Origin: Asterochloris sp. CNOR1
Lineage: Eukaryota > Chlorophyta > Trebouxiophyceae > Trebouxiales > Trebouxiaceae
Length of the DNA: 64,000 nucleotides
Reading direction: 5' to 3'
NCBI GenBank assembly: GCA_963969365.1
Contig: OZ017761.1
Span: 310,001-374,000 of the forward strand
Part shown: positions 1 through 13,000 of the stretch, in pieces
How positions within the stretch are numbered: position 1 is the first letter of the stretch
Layout of the letters: every line of letters begins with the position of its first letter
Made by a program: the position numbers and the translations under genes
The notes under the pieces: generated by a model
What the model was told of the DNA's origin: nothing
Seen by the model: the letters and a program-made list of their open reading frames with translations, nothing else
Database searches by the model: none

Positions 1-56
1 GTCGCAGGCAACCAGATAGCGCAAATGGAGCCTTGCCCACAAAAGAACAGCATAAT

Positions 57-3000
57 CTAACCAGCAATTGCCTCCAAGTCAGCAGCCTCTGCAGCACTTG
101 CAGGCGCACTCGCCCTCTGAGCACCATACGCTGCTGGACAGAGATTTCCTGCACTTGAGGCAGGGCAGGCGTGGCCACCACTTCGCCCAAGCAGGCCGCA
201 AAGAAAGGGAAATGCAGGAACGATATATCTGGATTGCCTGCAAGAAGTGCCAACCTCTTGCCTTACCTGTGCCGTCCAGCTCGACAGCCTCTGGAGCAGT
301 GGCAGGCGCAATCGCGCCCCGAGGACCACGAGCCGCTGGCTGCTGATGCGCAGGGCCGCCCAGCTTCTGAGGCAGCGCCGGCATGGCCACCAGGCGCACA
401 CCCAGGGCCAGCAGGGCTGACTCCAGTGCCTGCTGCAGGATGTGGGCCAGGCCGTTGCCCTGCAGCTCCTGCCGGGTGGCCAGGAGGTCCACCTCAGCCA
501 GCTCTGGCCCGAAGACGCGCAACGAGCCTGCTCGCAGACACATCAGGCAGCGCATGAGAGTGAGGGCCACACTGAATCATGGAGAGTGGCTGTGCCAGTG
601 CAAGTGAGGGGAAGATCAGCTTGCCTCTCGACAGCCTGTGCTGAGGTTGCCGTGCTGGTTCAAAGGGGAGGGAGGGGGTGAGGTGCAGATAAACAGTGCT
701 GGGCTTGCAAGTTGTTGGCACATGCCTGCCCACTCTTCACATCAAGTTGAACAACCACATGCTTGCCACTGCGGCGATCAGCAATGATCTCAGACCCCAG
801 GGAGCTTCAAACAGGAGCCATCCCCCTGTGATCCAGCATGCCCTCTTGGCAGCCCAAGCAGCACTGACAGCCCTTGGCTCACCAACAGAAACGACAGTCC
901 CACCAGCCCACAGCACTGCAGTGTGGAAGCCTGAGAAGTCCAGCCGCCGGTCTGGAGAGCACTTGCCCTGCATGGGTGCAGTGCAGGTCAGCGCCCATGT
1001 CGTCAGTGCAGTCTGACAAGTTGCTATCCCCTGCTCTCCATGGTCGCCATCTCAAACATAAATGCTGTGTTTCAGACAGCAGCCCCACACGCTATGCGCT
1101 ACATGAATGACAATTTGCAGAAGGTTGTATCATCAACCAACCCTAAGGGTTTCCAATAGAAAGAATGCGTTTCCCATAACAAACACAACGTCGCCTGCAA
1201 CACTGCAATTGCTCTGAGCAGTTTGAAGCTACACGGTCCAATCTCACCTGCAGCATCCAGGGCACCAGATCCACCCCCAGGCGGCTGTCCCACAGACGGC
1301 TGAAGCACTCCCCAAGGACGAAACGAGCTGCCGCCAGGGCCTGCCGCAGGCCCTGCTGCTGCTCGGCAGTGTGCCGCGGGGCAAAGCCGCGGCAGGTCTG
1401 CATCTAAGGGAACGGGCAACGTTGGCTGCTGCCATCTTTTTGAGAATAGTGCTGTCTTGCCTGCCTCCCACCTGCTGCAGAGACGTGTGCAGTTGTACCA
1501 GCAAGGCGACAAATGGCTCTAGCACCTCTGCCACAGAACCAGAGGCCAGCAGTCAGCGGCTGGAGTCCAGCACAGGTCCCTGTGCGTGAAAATCAGAGAT
1601 GTCAGCCCTTGGGAAGGTACATGACCTGAACACATGCAAAGTCCTCTTGTGTTGCCAACGATGGGGTCTGCAATCCCACAACATGGCTGCCACTTGAGGC
1701 GGAGGACACACATGTACGCAGCACGCCATGTCCACCCTGCTCACCTGTGGAGCCGAGACAGCCGCGCCACAGATGAGCTGCCAGTGGATGGGGGTGCCAT
1801 CCCCTAGGGTGCCACAGCTCATCAGCCCCTGAGCGCACAGCGTGGCCAGGCCTGCGCTGATCATGTGGTGGACGGCCGTGCGGCACCAGGGCCGGCCGCG
1901 GCGCACCACCTGCAGGCAAGGGGACGGCTGTGTTTGCACTGCGAAGCAACACCAGCCAGCTGGTCTGCATGTGCACCTGGTAGGGTTCGGCCTAGTGGTT
2001 GTCTGTTAGAAGCCTGACCTCACCTCCAGCCTGGCATGTGTTGGGCCTGTGCTTGAACGGGCGGCCACTGCTCTACATGCACATGTGCAGCCGCCTGCCT
2101 GGCAGAAGATGCACATGTTGCATTTGCACAAGGCGCAGCTCTGATCTTTGCAGGGGCCACTTCAGCAGGACACGCACTCCATTTCTCTCATACCCAGGTG
2201 AACAGGCTGAAGCAGCAGCCACACGTGCAGACTTGTCAGTAAGCGCATGTTGGGACACCAGAGTAGCATCCTGTGTCCCAGTTGTATGCCGGTGCAAAGG
2301 ATGGTGTTGGATGGGAAGCAACCCACCTCCTGTGCAGGGGCTCGTAGACAGCCCAGGTGATACCTGAGCCCGCTTAGGCAGCACTGCACCAGGGCAGCTT
2401 CCCAACCCTCAGGTGACCTGTCTCTGGCAACAGGGGCAGCAGCAGCCACTGCCGGCTGAGGGCTCAGGGCAGCTGCAGCAGCCTCCAGGGCCTTTGCAGT
2501 GGCAGCAGCTGGCAGCATGTCGTGCTGGCGCCCAGGTGGCCAGGTCTGGGTGGGGGCCCTTGAGGGAGCACCCAGCATGTGGGGCTGGGCTTCTGTTGGT
2601 CCAAGCTTGAGGCCGGGAGCTGCTCGAGCAGTCTCCTTTAGTGCAGCTGCCGACAGCGGGTGGTGCTGGGCTGCGGCAGACTGGGGGCGGGGCAGTGGGT
2701 TGGCAGCCCCAGCCGGCTGCCTGACCAGGTTTGAAGGGTTGCCAGCAGGCAAGATTGGGGTGGGCGCTGAGTGTGCAACTGTGGGCAGCGGCTCGTCTGC
2801 TGCGCTCCCAGCAGCCATGCATGGACTGGGCTGCTCCAGGTGCATGTGCTGCAGCCCTTGAGCCACCTGGCCTCTGCCAGACAGGCCAGCAGCAGCAGCT
2901 GGTTGGAGGGCGGCTGTGGGGGTCGCAATCGCAGCCTCCAATCTGGTCTCATTGCTGGGGAGGGCAGCAGTACTTGTGTCTGTCACTGTCCCATGGCTGG

Positions 3001-6000
3001 GCTGGTGCAGCTGCTGTGGACCCGTTGTGCGCTTGAGTGACCTGCTGTCTCCCGGTGGCTGGTCAACAAGCTGTGCAGGGGGCCAAGGGGCTGCTGTTGT
3101 CTGCGGGTTGAGGCGGGCTTTCCCGGGCAGAAATGCTGGCCTGCCTGGCTGGGCAGAGGGGGCCATGGCGGCCTCTCGTACTATGGCATCTGGGGCCTGC
3201 GCTGAATGAGCAGCTTGGGGCAGGGCCTGCTGTGCGGGGCTGTGCAGGGGCTGGGCTGTGGCAGGCCCAGAAGGTGTCCCAAGGGGCAGGCCGGCCGCTG
3301 ATGCCGCTGGTGGCTGCTGTGGCTGGGGCGCGGTGTGCTGCTGCGCTGCCAGGTCTTGGGCCGCCTGTGGCGCAGCCTGCAGAGTGCACAGTTGGCTTGA
3401 GCTGGCAGCCGTCTGTGCTGGGCACTTGAGAGCATTTCTACGGGGTGTCATACCGCTGCACTTTAATCAGGCCGGGTGCCTGGCATTGCTACAGTTGTGA
3501 GGGTCATCAAGAGAATGCCATGAGACAGATGAAATACAACGTCTTCCCAGGCAGAAAAACACACACCTGCTTCAGGCAGGTCAGGTAGCCTGCCTTGAGC
3601 ATGCATGCTGGCAAGCGTTGCTGGTTAGAACTCAAAGCTTCAATCTGACCGGCGGGCCTTGTGTGTGGCATGCTACCAGCTGAGGCACGTCCTTCAGCAG
3701 GCAGGCCGGGGAGGATCTGTCCTGATGAGGGGCAATGGCGGCCAGCACTAATGCAGCTGCAGGCCGGGATGCAGTTCTTGAGCAGCCAGGCTGAGGGGAT
3801 TGACCTGATGAGGGGCAATGGTGGCCAATGCCCGCGCAGCTGCAGGCGTCATGCCACCTACGTCCAGGGTGCTGCCTGGAAACATCGTCTTGAAGCGCCA
3901 CAAGAAGGCCGACATCGCCTGTAGAGCCTGGTCCCTGCCCTGCAGCCAAGGAGACCAGCAGCGTGAGTACATTGGAATGGCTTCAGACAGGGGCTTCATG
4001 GCTTACCGCAGGGTGCTGGTCCCTGCCCTGTAGCCGTACAATCACCAGCATTGGGGCAGGGCTGGCTGCAGACAGAGGCGGGTCTGACAGCAGCGATCTT
4101 GACTTGGCGGCAAGGGTGCTCGCGCTGAGAGCAACCAGGAGCGCATGGAGTGCACACGACAGGTCGGGGTTTCCTAAATGACCTGTTTGGGGCTGAAAGC
4201 ATGCGCTCATATGCGGCAGGGGCACATGAGTGTCGAACATGATTGACACAGGCGTGGGTCAGTGACTCCTCTCCCCTGCTGAGCCCACACAGATGACAGC
4301 TCACCTGCCACCTGTGCCCTGGCAGCAGGGCATGGAACAGTGGCTGCAGGTGGCCACTGCCTGACTCGGTGTCCCTTGTGCACACGTCCAACCCGCCCTT
4401 CAGCACTGCCACGCTGGATGCCTTGCTGGCCATGGGCAGTAGGCTATCTGCAGCACAGAGAGGACCCTGTCATGAGATCTGCATCTGCTTCCTGGCACAG
4501 GGCACTCCTGAAGCAGCCCGCCTGTCAGCACTGCCGTGCTTCTTGCCTTGCTGGCAATTGGCAGCAGGCTGGTAAGAAAGTGGACAGCACCATGCGGGCT
4601 GCATGTGCGTCCTGCCAAACAGGATCCTAGCGCAGTCCGCTTTGCAGGACTGCCATGTTGGTTGCCTTGCTGGCTGTGTGCAAGCAAAAAAGGGAGTGGA
4701 CGGCGTCATGCAGCTGCATTGCTGGAACCAGCTCGGCCTGCAACACTCCCATACTGGATGCAGGTTCTCAGGAAAGAGAACTTGGTCATACAGGCGAATG
4801 TGCAACCCTTCTTGCAGGCAGCCCGCCCTGCAGCACTGTCATGCTGTAAGCTTTGTTGGTCACCGGCAGCAGGCAATATGCAGAGCGTGTGACACGTGTC
4901 ATGTACCAAGTGCGAAGGATTTGCATATTGCTAATCCAGGCTGCTGTCAGCACCAAGATGTTGTGTGCAATGTCACTATCAGCTTACTCGCTCAGGGGAC
5001 ACCACACTGTCAACCTACCTCACTGTTGACCCACGCATCATTTGCGTGTAGATGCCAGGCATCGTGCTGCACACCATGCAAAGAAGTCTAAAGCCATTGA
5101 CTGCTGTGGAAGCAGAATGCATGCAAGTATCAATTGCCAGTGCCCTCTAAAGTTGGCAGAGCGCTTCTCAGGCGGCAGGAACAACAGGCAGCCTGTACCT
5201 CGCAGGGCAGATGCTCACCCAGGGCCAGCTGCATCTGCTTGCCCACGTCAGGCTCAGGATGGCTGATGGCAGGGCCAGGCTGTGCAGCAGGCGGTCCACC
5301 ATGTCTGTTTTTGAAGCCGGTCTGGCTTGGCCCATCACAGCCTGCAAGGTCGTAAGAAGAAGCAGGGTTGCAGCCTGAAGGGGGATGAATGCACCCATAC
5401 ACCCAGGTCAGGCATGCCAAGTGCTTCACACAATCCTAGTCTTTGCGCTCTGAATACGCTGCAGATCCATTGGCGCTGCATCAGCTGGGCTGCACTGTAC
5501 CGAAAGCACAGGCGTTTCGGATGGAGCAGTAAAGGCGAGACATACATGCCAGCCCTGCCCGCCAGGGGTGCGCTGACAGAGCCAGCCTCTTGTTCCCAGT
5601 CCCCAACATACTCTGCCGTTTGCAGTTGTGCATCAAGATACGACTCTGCCATGCATGTAGTCGACAACAATTTGTTACAGCACACCCCTGCACAGCAGGA
5701 CCCAGCCAGTGCACCTGGCGCTGGAAGCACCTCTGGCTGCCCAGCAGGGTCTGGTGCTGCCACCAAGGGTTTGACCCGCGCAAAGTCTGCGTGACTCTGA
5801 AAGCTGCTGGAGACCCCTCCTGTGGTCGCTCGATCCGGCACTGGCACCCACTCCACCTGCAGCAGCGGGTGCATGAGTTTGCAAAGACCATGTGCACTTT
5901 ACGCAAGCAGTTGGCACAGAGCATTGGCACGCAACAGTTGCATGCCAATGCAACACTGGTAACAGACTGCAAGCCGCATCTGGCTGTACCTTCGCTGCTT

Positions 6001-9000
6001 GACAAGGCCTGGCAGTTCTGCTGTCAGCTGCAGTGGTGCCCTCATACTTGACTCTACCCCATGCAAACATTGTGCTCACACTAGGTGCTGTCCTTAGACA
6101 GTGAGGCCTTTCCCCAGCAGCCCCACCTGCTGCACATATGCAGGCCCTTGCAGCTTGCATGCCCGTGCCCAGTGCAGTGGCACAACAGGCAATGCCAGCG
6201 GCCTGCAGAGGTGCCTTTCAGGCACTGAAATTGCTCGGCAAGGGTCTGGGCCAGGCAGCTACACCTAGTGCACATCTGCAGCGGCACAGCGGGCGATGCC
6301 TGGTCGACTGCAGGTTTGCCAGGCCCACTCATCAAGCCTCAGTAGGGACCAAAGCAGGCCCCTTCAAGTACTGCCCATCTGCAGCGGCACAGCATACAGC
6401 ACCAATGACTGCCTCCCAGGCAGCGTCATCAACCCTCAGCAGGGCCTGGAACAGTCAGTCCCACCTACTTTGCATCTGCACAGGCACGGCAGCCAATGCC
6501 AGAGGCTGGCACAAGCAGCAGCATCAACCCCCAGCGGGGCCTGCCCACCTGCTGCACATCTGCAGGCCCAGCAAGGCCCTCGAAGTGGGCGTGCCCGCAA
6601 GCGGTGCAGCTGCACAGCGGGCAGTGCCAGTCGCCAGCAGGAGCCTCCTCCAGGCCAAAGCAGGCTGCATGAGCCGCAGCTGGGCAGCTCACGCAGCACA
6701 TCAGGTCGCCCTGCAGCAAGGCATTTGCTTTCTCGAAATCGCCGTTTTTAGGCACACTGCTGACCTGTCCTACACCTGCAAGCTTTGCTCCAACCTGCTT
6801 TGCGGATTATCATCACAAAATAAGATTTGGACTGCAACAGAAGTGCTGCAGCAGTCACAGTCCTGCTCTCATGCGCTGCACCCTCTGCCCTGCCAAAGGG
6901 ACAGTGCAGGAGCCCAGAAATTGCTGTGCAGTGCGTTATGGATGGGCACTGCGTGCAGGGTTACCCCACACTTCCCCTTTGACGGTGCGAGTGTACAATT
7001 TCAGGGTGTAAGAAGATATGCAACGTCCACAGGGTATCCCTCAATCTCCCCTTTGACGATGCAGGTGCGCACTCAAGGGTGCTACTGTCTGCCCAGACGC
7101 AGAGCGTCCCTGCGCTGAGCTCATTCCAGAGCACTCAGCACTGTTGTGCCTCCCGCAGGGGTAGTCTCTAGGCCCACTGCCGCTGTCAGCTTGGCAACAT
7201 GTTCAACTCCTCTGCTGAAACCTCATCACTTTGCACCTGAAGCCTGTTCTGAGCTTCTGGGAGCAGCCAGGCTGCCTGCATGGGCTCCTGACAGTCCATG
7301 CATCACAGGCAGTGCTGCATCACCTCTGACTTGGAGCCAAGCAAGCCAGCTGCATTCCCCCACACGAAAAGGCCCTTCACCTCAGCGTGACAGACCCAGC
7401 ACACGCTGTCATTACGCGCCTCCATCAGCGGTCCGGGCTCAGGACTGCCGGGGCGTGCTGCAAATGCTGCGGTGCTGTGCGCTGCAACTGGGGCAGGTGT
7501 GCCGCGGCTGGCGCTCTGCACGTAGTTCACTGCTATCTCCTGCAAAAAGGCCATCACGCAGGGTGAGAATTTGCACAGATGCTGCTTCAGCGGCTGCTGC
7601 CCCTCTGCACAACCTCCTGCAGGCAGACAGGAAGGCTGTGAGGTGCAAGGCATGGCCAAAGTGCTCCGTACCAGGGATGCAGGCTTGCTGCACATATGCT
7701 GCATGAGTGGCTGTCAGCCTGTTGTGTTGTACACAGCTCAACACCATCCCCTGCAGGCAGAGGGGCAGTGAGGAGCCGTCTGCTGCTGGCGCCCTGCACA
7801 TCCTTTGCCAGCCTCTCCTGCAGGCAGGGGAGGGGGCTGCACCCCTGCTGCAGAAGAAACCTTTTGCAAGAGGAGCAGTGCTGACACGTGAACCCGCCGG
7901 GCGGACGCCAGTGAAGCAGCTCTGACAGGCAGGGCAGCACTCGTTTGTTATCAGGGGTCTACTCTGGGAACCATTGTGCACTCTGTGCTGCATGAGGTGC
8001 CAGGGACGCTGTGCTGGTTGGCTGCACCTGTGAGGCAGGTCACCCATACCACGCAGGTCACAAAGAAGGCAAACAAGAGCAACACTGGTCTGAGTGGTCT
8101 CAGATGGGCTGGGCGGCCCCTGGATCCATCCCAGGCTAAAGCACAGCACACTGTCCCCTCGTCTTGCAGAACAGGCATCACCCTGTAGAGCCTGGATGCA
8201 GGCCAAGCCTGCACACAACCCACTGACTCTGCTGCTGTGCTGCACAGAGGATTTCTCTGCCAATCAAGCTTCATTTGGTATGGGTGAGCCCTGTGTGGCT
8301 GCAGGGGTCAAGAATTGATGACAAGCAAAGGAGCAGCACAGGGGCTCTGCTCCCACTGTAGCACACATGTGGCATTGTGTGCAGCCCTGATGCAGGAACA
8401 ATGCCTAACCAGGCAGATTTCATGTTCAGACTCTCCCTGCTGGATGGTCATGACGTGCTGGGTGAAGCCTGCTGTCAGTGGGAGATGCACCTAAGGGGCC
8501 TGCCCGGGTAGGTTTACATGCACTGATCCGATCAATGCAGCCTGCCGTTGCCTGATAGACTCACTTGCAGGCTCTTGCCGTTGGAGGTCAGAATGTGCTG
8601 GTTGGGCCGGTGCAGCCTGCTGCTGCAGAGCTCCTCGAACCTGCCTGCGCTATGCAGGCCTGCCACGCCTGGCACCTGAATGCCCCCAGGTCTGGCAATG
8701 CCGATGCCCATGATGCGATCCTTCACCTGCAGGGGGCCAGGTGGAGCAGTGCCTGCATGGGACTCTGGAGCTGGCCACCCCTGGCACCCAGGCGCAGGCA
8801 AACCCTCTGCCTGCCTCTGTGTTGAAGTATTGCAGGTGATGGTGGTGTTGGATGCATGGCGGCTTCTCAGTCCGCACAGACATGTGGTGCACAGCTAGTA
8901 GGTGAGCATTGCACCAGCTGGACACCACTGCACTGCGCAAAGCAGTGGTCCAGGCATGTGTCAGTCACTAGCTGCTTCTGAGTCTTGCAATGATGCTCCA

Positions 9001-9608
9001 TGTCGTGCTGGGTGCACCCACCATTGCACTGCCCTCAGAGCCTGTGCAGCAGACCAAGATTCCTGGCCAATTTCAGGAGTGGCCACGGAGCACTGATGCG
9101 GGCTGGCAATGTGTCAGTTTCACAGCTGCAGACTGCCGATGCCTCAGGTGCTGAAGTGCCTCACTGTATAGCGCAGCAGGGCTCCATTGGGCAGCAGCCC
9201 CTTCTCGATCATGTCCTTGAGGGGCATCGAGGGTCTCTTTCCTGACATGCTGCTCGATCCTCCTGGTCCACTCACCCCATGAGGCTGAGCTGGCCCTGCG
9301 AAGGAAGGTGCCTGAGGCCTGATAATCGTCGTGTGGAGAGCTTGAAAGCTTGAGACCGCATTGACAAGCTGTGTGACATTGAGAAGGCTAGGTCACCAAC
9401 CAAGCCTGCTGTCGGCAGATCCATCGGCATGTCGCGAGTCAGGGCTTGTCTCCTGCTAGCAGAGAGGTATGAGTGGCATCCGGCGATGGCACTGCATGTG
9501 ATCTGCTATGCCATTGAGCTTGTGTTTGCCTGCTGCAGGGCTGCCCATCAATGTCAGGGTGCCACTGTCTTGGGGGCAGCTGCACATCAGCAGGACGGGG
9601 CCCTTCAC
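57..9608 (-). CDS. IDM1-like PHD-finger / GNAT acetyltransferase, multi-exon
   Basis: Probable nuclear histone acetyltransferase of the plant IDM1 type. Exons recognised in transcript order: about 9541-9608 (CSC-bearing piece of a TDBD/Jas-like domain), 8565-8726 (exactly 54 codons; FEELCSS...HRPN...NGKSL, a TDBD signature), 7381-7534 (ends NDSVCWVCHAE, the first PHD cysteines), 6549-6710 (54 codons; rest of the PHD finger, CxxC...H..C...WHCPLCSCTACG), a long disordered Pro/Ala/Gln-rich exon about 2329-3464, then the acetyltransferase region: 1250-1397 (FVLGECFSRLWD), 883-967 (DFSGFHTAVLWAGG) and 256-527 (ELAEVDLLATRQ...QGNGLAHIL, the acetyl-CoA binding loop). Reading phase is kept across 883/527 and 7381/6710. 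The likely stop is at 57, so the 3' end lies near the window edge. Segments at 1620-1925 and 5130-5870 are open and may be further exons, but I cannot place them. Family and order are secure; exact exon set, start and length are not. The linker between PHD and GNAT is unusually long. Confidence 0.72.
3700..4880. repeat. Decayed tandem repeats in introns of the PHD/GNAT gene
   Basis: Units resembling 'cctgcagcactgccatgctgg ... ccttgctggc ... gggcagcaggct' recur near 4395, 4515, 4635, 4728 and 4820, about 95-120 bp apart and strongly diverged. Just upstream, 'ctgatgaggggcaatgg' occurs at about 3722 and 3808, and 'ggtccctgccctg' at about 3930 and 4017. No protein signal fits the spacing. This reads as a worn minisatellite in non-coding DNA. 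Confidence 0.55.
6129..6660. repeat. Tandem array derived from the PHD-finger exon
   Basis: About five units of 85-130 bp share 'cacatctgcag(c/g) ... gcacagcgggc ... atgcc'. The unit ending at about 6660 is the 3' half of the functional PHD exon (6549-6710). The unit at about 6129-6240 still translates on the minus strand as a PHD-like piece (GRWHCLLCHCTGHGHA) aligning with DWHCPLCSCTACGHA of the real exon. The units between are too decayed to be zinc fingers. Confidence 0.6.
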
Positions 9609-10077
9609 CTGTGCTGTTCCCGCAAATTTGCGGCCGCAACTTCAGGTGGTGAGCAAGGGCCCAAGCCTCCGCACCAGGGCTCAGGCATGAGGCCTCCACA
9701 AAGCAATCAGAGGGGGAATGGGCCACCCATCAGTCCTGTGCCACCTTACAACCCTGAGCAGGACAATCTTGCCCAGCACTGGAAGAGGTGTGATGGGACA
9801 TATGAAGAGAATGGCATGCATGGTCAATGTTGTACAAGTCCACACTGGGTGCAGTCAGCTGCAACTGATCTGGCATGGTGTCGCACGCCTTGATGGCTGC
9901 CAACATGCTGCTCGTCTGACGCTGCCAGCAGTCTGCAAGTGTTGACAGCCATGCAGCAGGCAGCCCCCCTGGCAGTTCACTGTGTGCGAGCTCAAGCATC
10001 TGCTGGCGTCCTGATGACCAGAGCAGCCAGCCCAACCTGACATCTCACAGTTCTGCTGGGCTGCCTGCAGGTGGCCC
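9609..10077. promoter_or_regulatory. Divergent intergenic region between the PHD gene and mS29
   Basis: About 470 bp separates the first exon I can support of the minus-strand PHD/GNAT gene from the first supported exon of the plus-strand mS29 gene. Both promoters and perhaps short first exons must lie here. A CTGCAG acceptor-like site directly before 10073 hints that mS29 has an upstream exon. I see no clear TATA box. Confidence 0.35.
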
Positions 10078-13000
10078 ATGCCCAGGCGCCAATTCTGGCG
10101 AGAGCGGGGGCGTGTCCTGGCGGAGGCGGAGGGACACCCTTGGAACAAGATGCTGGCTGTGGCACGCGATGCCTGGGGCATGCAGGCTGTGTTGGATGCC
10201 CAAGCAAAGGGCCTGGACGTGGCAGCCATGTCGGCCCAGGCAGCTCGGGACGGGCAGGGTCCGGCAGGGCTACAGCAGCCTCCGGCCCCTCAACAGGGTG
10301 CTGCTGCACAGCGGGGCCCTGGCAGGCAGCAGCCTCCGGCCCCTCAACAAGGTGCTGCGGAACAGCGAGGCCCTGGCAGGCAGCCACCCCCGGCCCCTCA
10401 ACAGGGTGCTGCTGCACAGCGCGGCCCTGGCAGGCAGCAGGCCCCAGCCTCTCAACAGGGTGCCGCTGCACAGCGTGGCCCTGGCAGGCAGCAGCCCACT
10501 GCATCGCAGCAGGGTGCTGCTGCACAGCGGGGCCTTGGCTGGCAGGCACCACCGCCTGCCTCAGGCACCCAGGCAGCGCCTGATGCACCTGAAGAAGATG
10601 GAGAGGGGGACCATGGCACAGTCGAGGCTCAGTGGGAAAGGTCCGTTCTGTCTGAGTCATTGAGGCTGCTTGCCAGAGCAGGAGGAGCGCTGTAGCAGTG
10701 TGGCAGCAGGCTCTTGAGGCTGGCTGTTTCAGCAGAAGGCCTGCATGCGTCTAGGCTGCACTGCTGAGCCCTTTCCTGCCCCTGCCTGCAGGTGGTCCCA
10801 TGAGGTGCACCTTTACTGGTACGATCAGGCCAGGCAGGCGCGGGTCCGTGTGGGGCAGGACGTGTCATCCGCCACAGACGAGGACATGCAGCACTGGGGC
10901 CGCGGGGCAGCCATTGAGGCGGAGGCAGGCGGCATTGATGTGCAGGCCATGGCACAGGCCCTTGAGGCAGGCCTGAGCTGGCCTGAGGTGGAGGATGAGG
11001 GCACGGCAGGTGAGGAGGTCAGGGGCTGTGCCCTCTGCAGCTGGACCACCTCAGGTCGGCCCCTTGTGTGTGAGGCGTGCGCGCAAGTGGCGGCAGATGG
11101 CCCTGAGCCGCCTCCTTCCTTACACAGCTGGGCCAGGGGACTGTGACAAGGGGTTGCCCTCTGCAGCCGTGGAAATTGCGTGGCATGGACCCTTCAGTCA
11201 CCCTGCTGTGCACCTCAGGGGCAGCACATGGTGCTGAAGGGCCCGTCTCCCCAAGTGCACACCCCCAAGGGCCAGCTGCCAGGCATGCAGCCCGGCAGGG
11301 TGTGTACGAAGAGCTCTGCCTCTGAGCTCTGCCTGACCAGCACTCCTGCTGCAGCTCTGGCGGCCTGGTGCCGAGCCAAGGACATGGCAGAGGCTTATGG
11401 GGAGGACTGGGAGGCCATGGACAGAGAGGAGCGTGTGGAGATGGCCTCCATGCTGCTGGAGCATGACGATGCCACGCGGGAGAGCCTGTCTGAGGTGGAG
11501 GGGAGCGAGCCCCTGCTGATGGCAGCGTTCAAGACCCTCAGGGGGCTGGAGAATCAAGGCAGCGACTCTGAGGTGGGCCCAGCCAGTTGGGCTTGCTTGC
11601 AGGCTGGCACATGGCTTCAGAGTCTGCATAGGGGCCAGAGACAACAAGTGCTCCATGCAGAGAAGCAGATTTCGCTGTGTGCGGGCCCCTAAACAGAATC
11701 GCACATGAGCCAGCTGCAACATCTGCTACACTGGCTGCCCTGCAGGCTGCGCAGCCAGGGGGAAGCCAAGAGCAGCTTGAGGCAGCTTCTGAAGGCAGCC
11801 AAGGTGAGTCGTCACCACGTCGTGCCAGCCAAGCACATTGCTTTTTGAGCTATACTAATGCGAACCCAGCTGCAGCATCTGTCTGGTCTTCTCATGTCTG
11901 GTTGGCTGGATAGCCAGAGAGGCATACCTCTGACGCCAAATCCATAAAACAGTAGTCTGTCCCTGCAAGCCTGCAGGCTCAAGCCTGAGCCAGCAAGCTT
12001 CGCCTGCTGTTCACGCCGCTGCAGTGTCACCCTCCAAACCTGAGGACAGCGTAGATGAGGAAGAGCCGGTGCCTGAGCCCGAGCTGCCTGAGCTGAGTGT
12101 TGAGGAGGCCTCCCTGGTGGCTGCGCAGTGGGAGCAGTACAAGACCTACACGCGGGAGGCTGCCTGGGATCCCATACTGCGGCTGAACTACTGGAGGTGA
12201 GGGCTGCAGGGCAGGGGGTCTGCTCTGGGCTATATGCAGAGGCAAACCTAGAAGGCACACACTCTGCTGGTCTGTGCGTTTGGGCTCTGCGTGGCTGCAT
12301 GCAGCAGTGCTGCCCTGCCAGGGCTGCCAAGAAAAGCTGGGCGCCCGCAGGTCGCACTTGATGAGCGACAAGGAGAATGCGTCAGGGCTGGAGACAGAGG
12401 ACATGTTCAAGTTCTACGCGTTTCAGCGCCAGAATGTGCCCGAGGCCTTCCCAGAATTCCACAAGGACACCCCGTCCGGCAAGGGCGGTGCCAAGGGCCT
12501 ACAGGTGCTTGCACTGCTGCTGCTGCTGCTGCTTGCCTCAGAGTGGCAGCCTGCGGTGTGGTCGCTCAGCCTGTGCCAAGGGCAGGGCCCGCCACTGCAG
12601 GAAATGAACCCATTGCAGTTGCAGTTGGGACAACACGCTAGGTGGGTGTATACAGAGGGCAACCACTAGGCATGCGGTACTCGTCCATCCTCTGCACCTG
12701 CAGGAGGAGCTTGCTGTGGGAGTTGACACCACAGAGGGCAACAATGGCATTCTGTGCCGTCCTTTCATGGCCGAGCTGATGGCGTATGCATCCCTGGCAG
12801 CCCACAAGCCTGGCTCCCTGATGCCAGCGCCAATTGGCGCCAGCGCGGGGCCACAGGCTGAGGCTGACAGCAGGGAGGCTACTCTTCCTGCAGAGGCTGA
12901 GTCAAGCTCAGGTGACCGCTGAGAACTAGGGGTGCCGCCTGGCAGCCAGATCTTGCACTGCATGGTGCACTCTGCGACATCTCAGGGTGTAGCCAGAGCT

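Noticed and set aside
10071-10583. Alternative 170-codon frame over the start of mS29
   Set aside because: It is a frame-shifted reading of the 54-bp repeat and does not join in phase to the next exon, while the frame from 10078 does.
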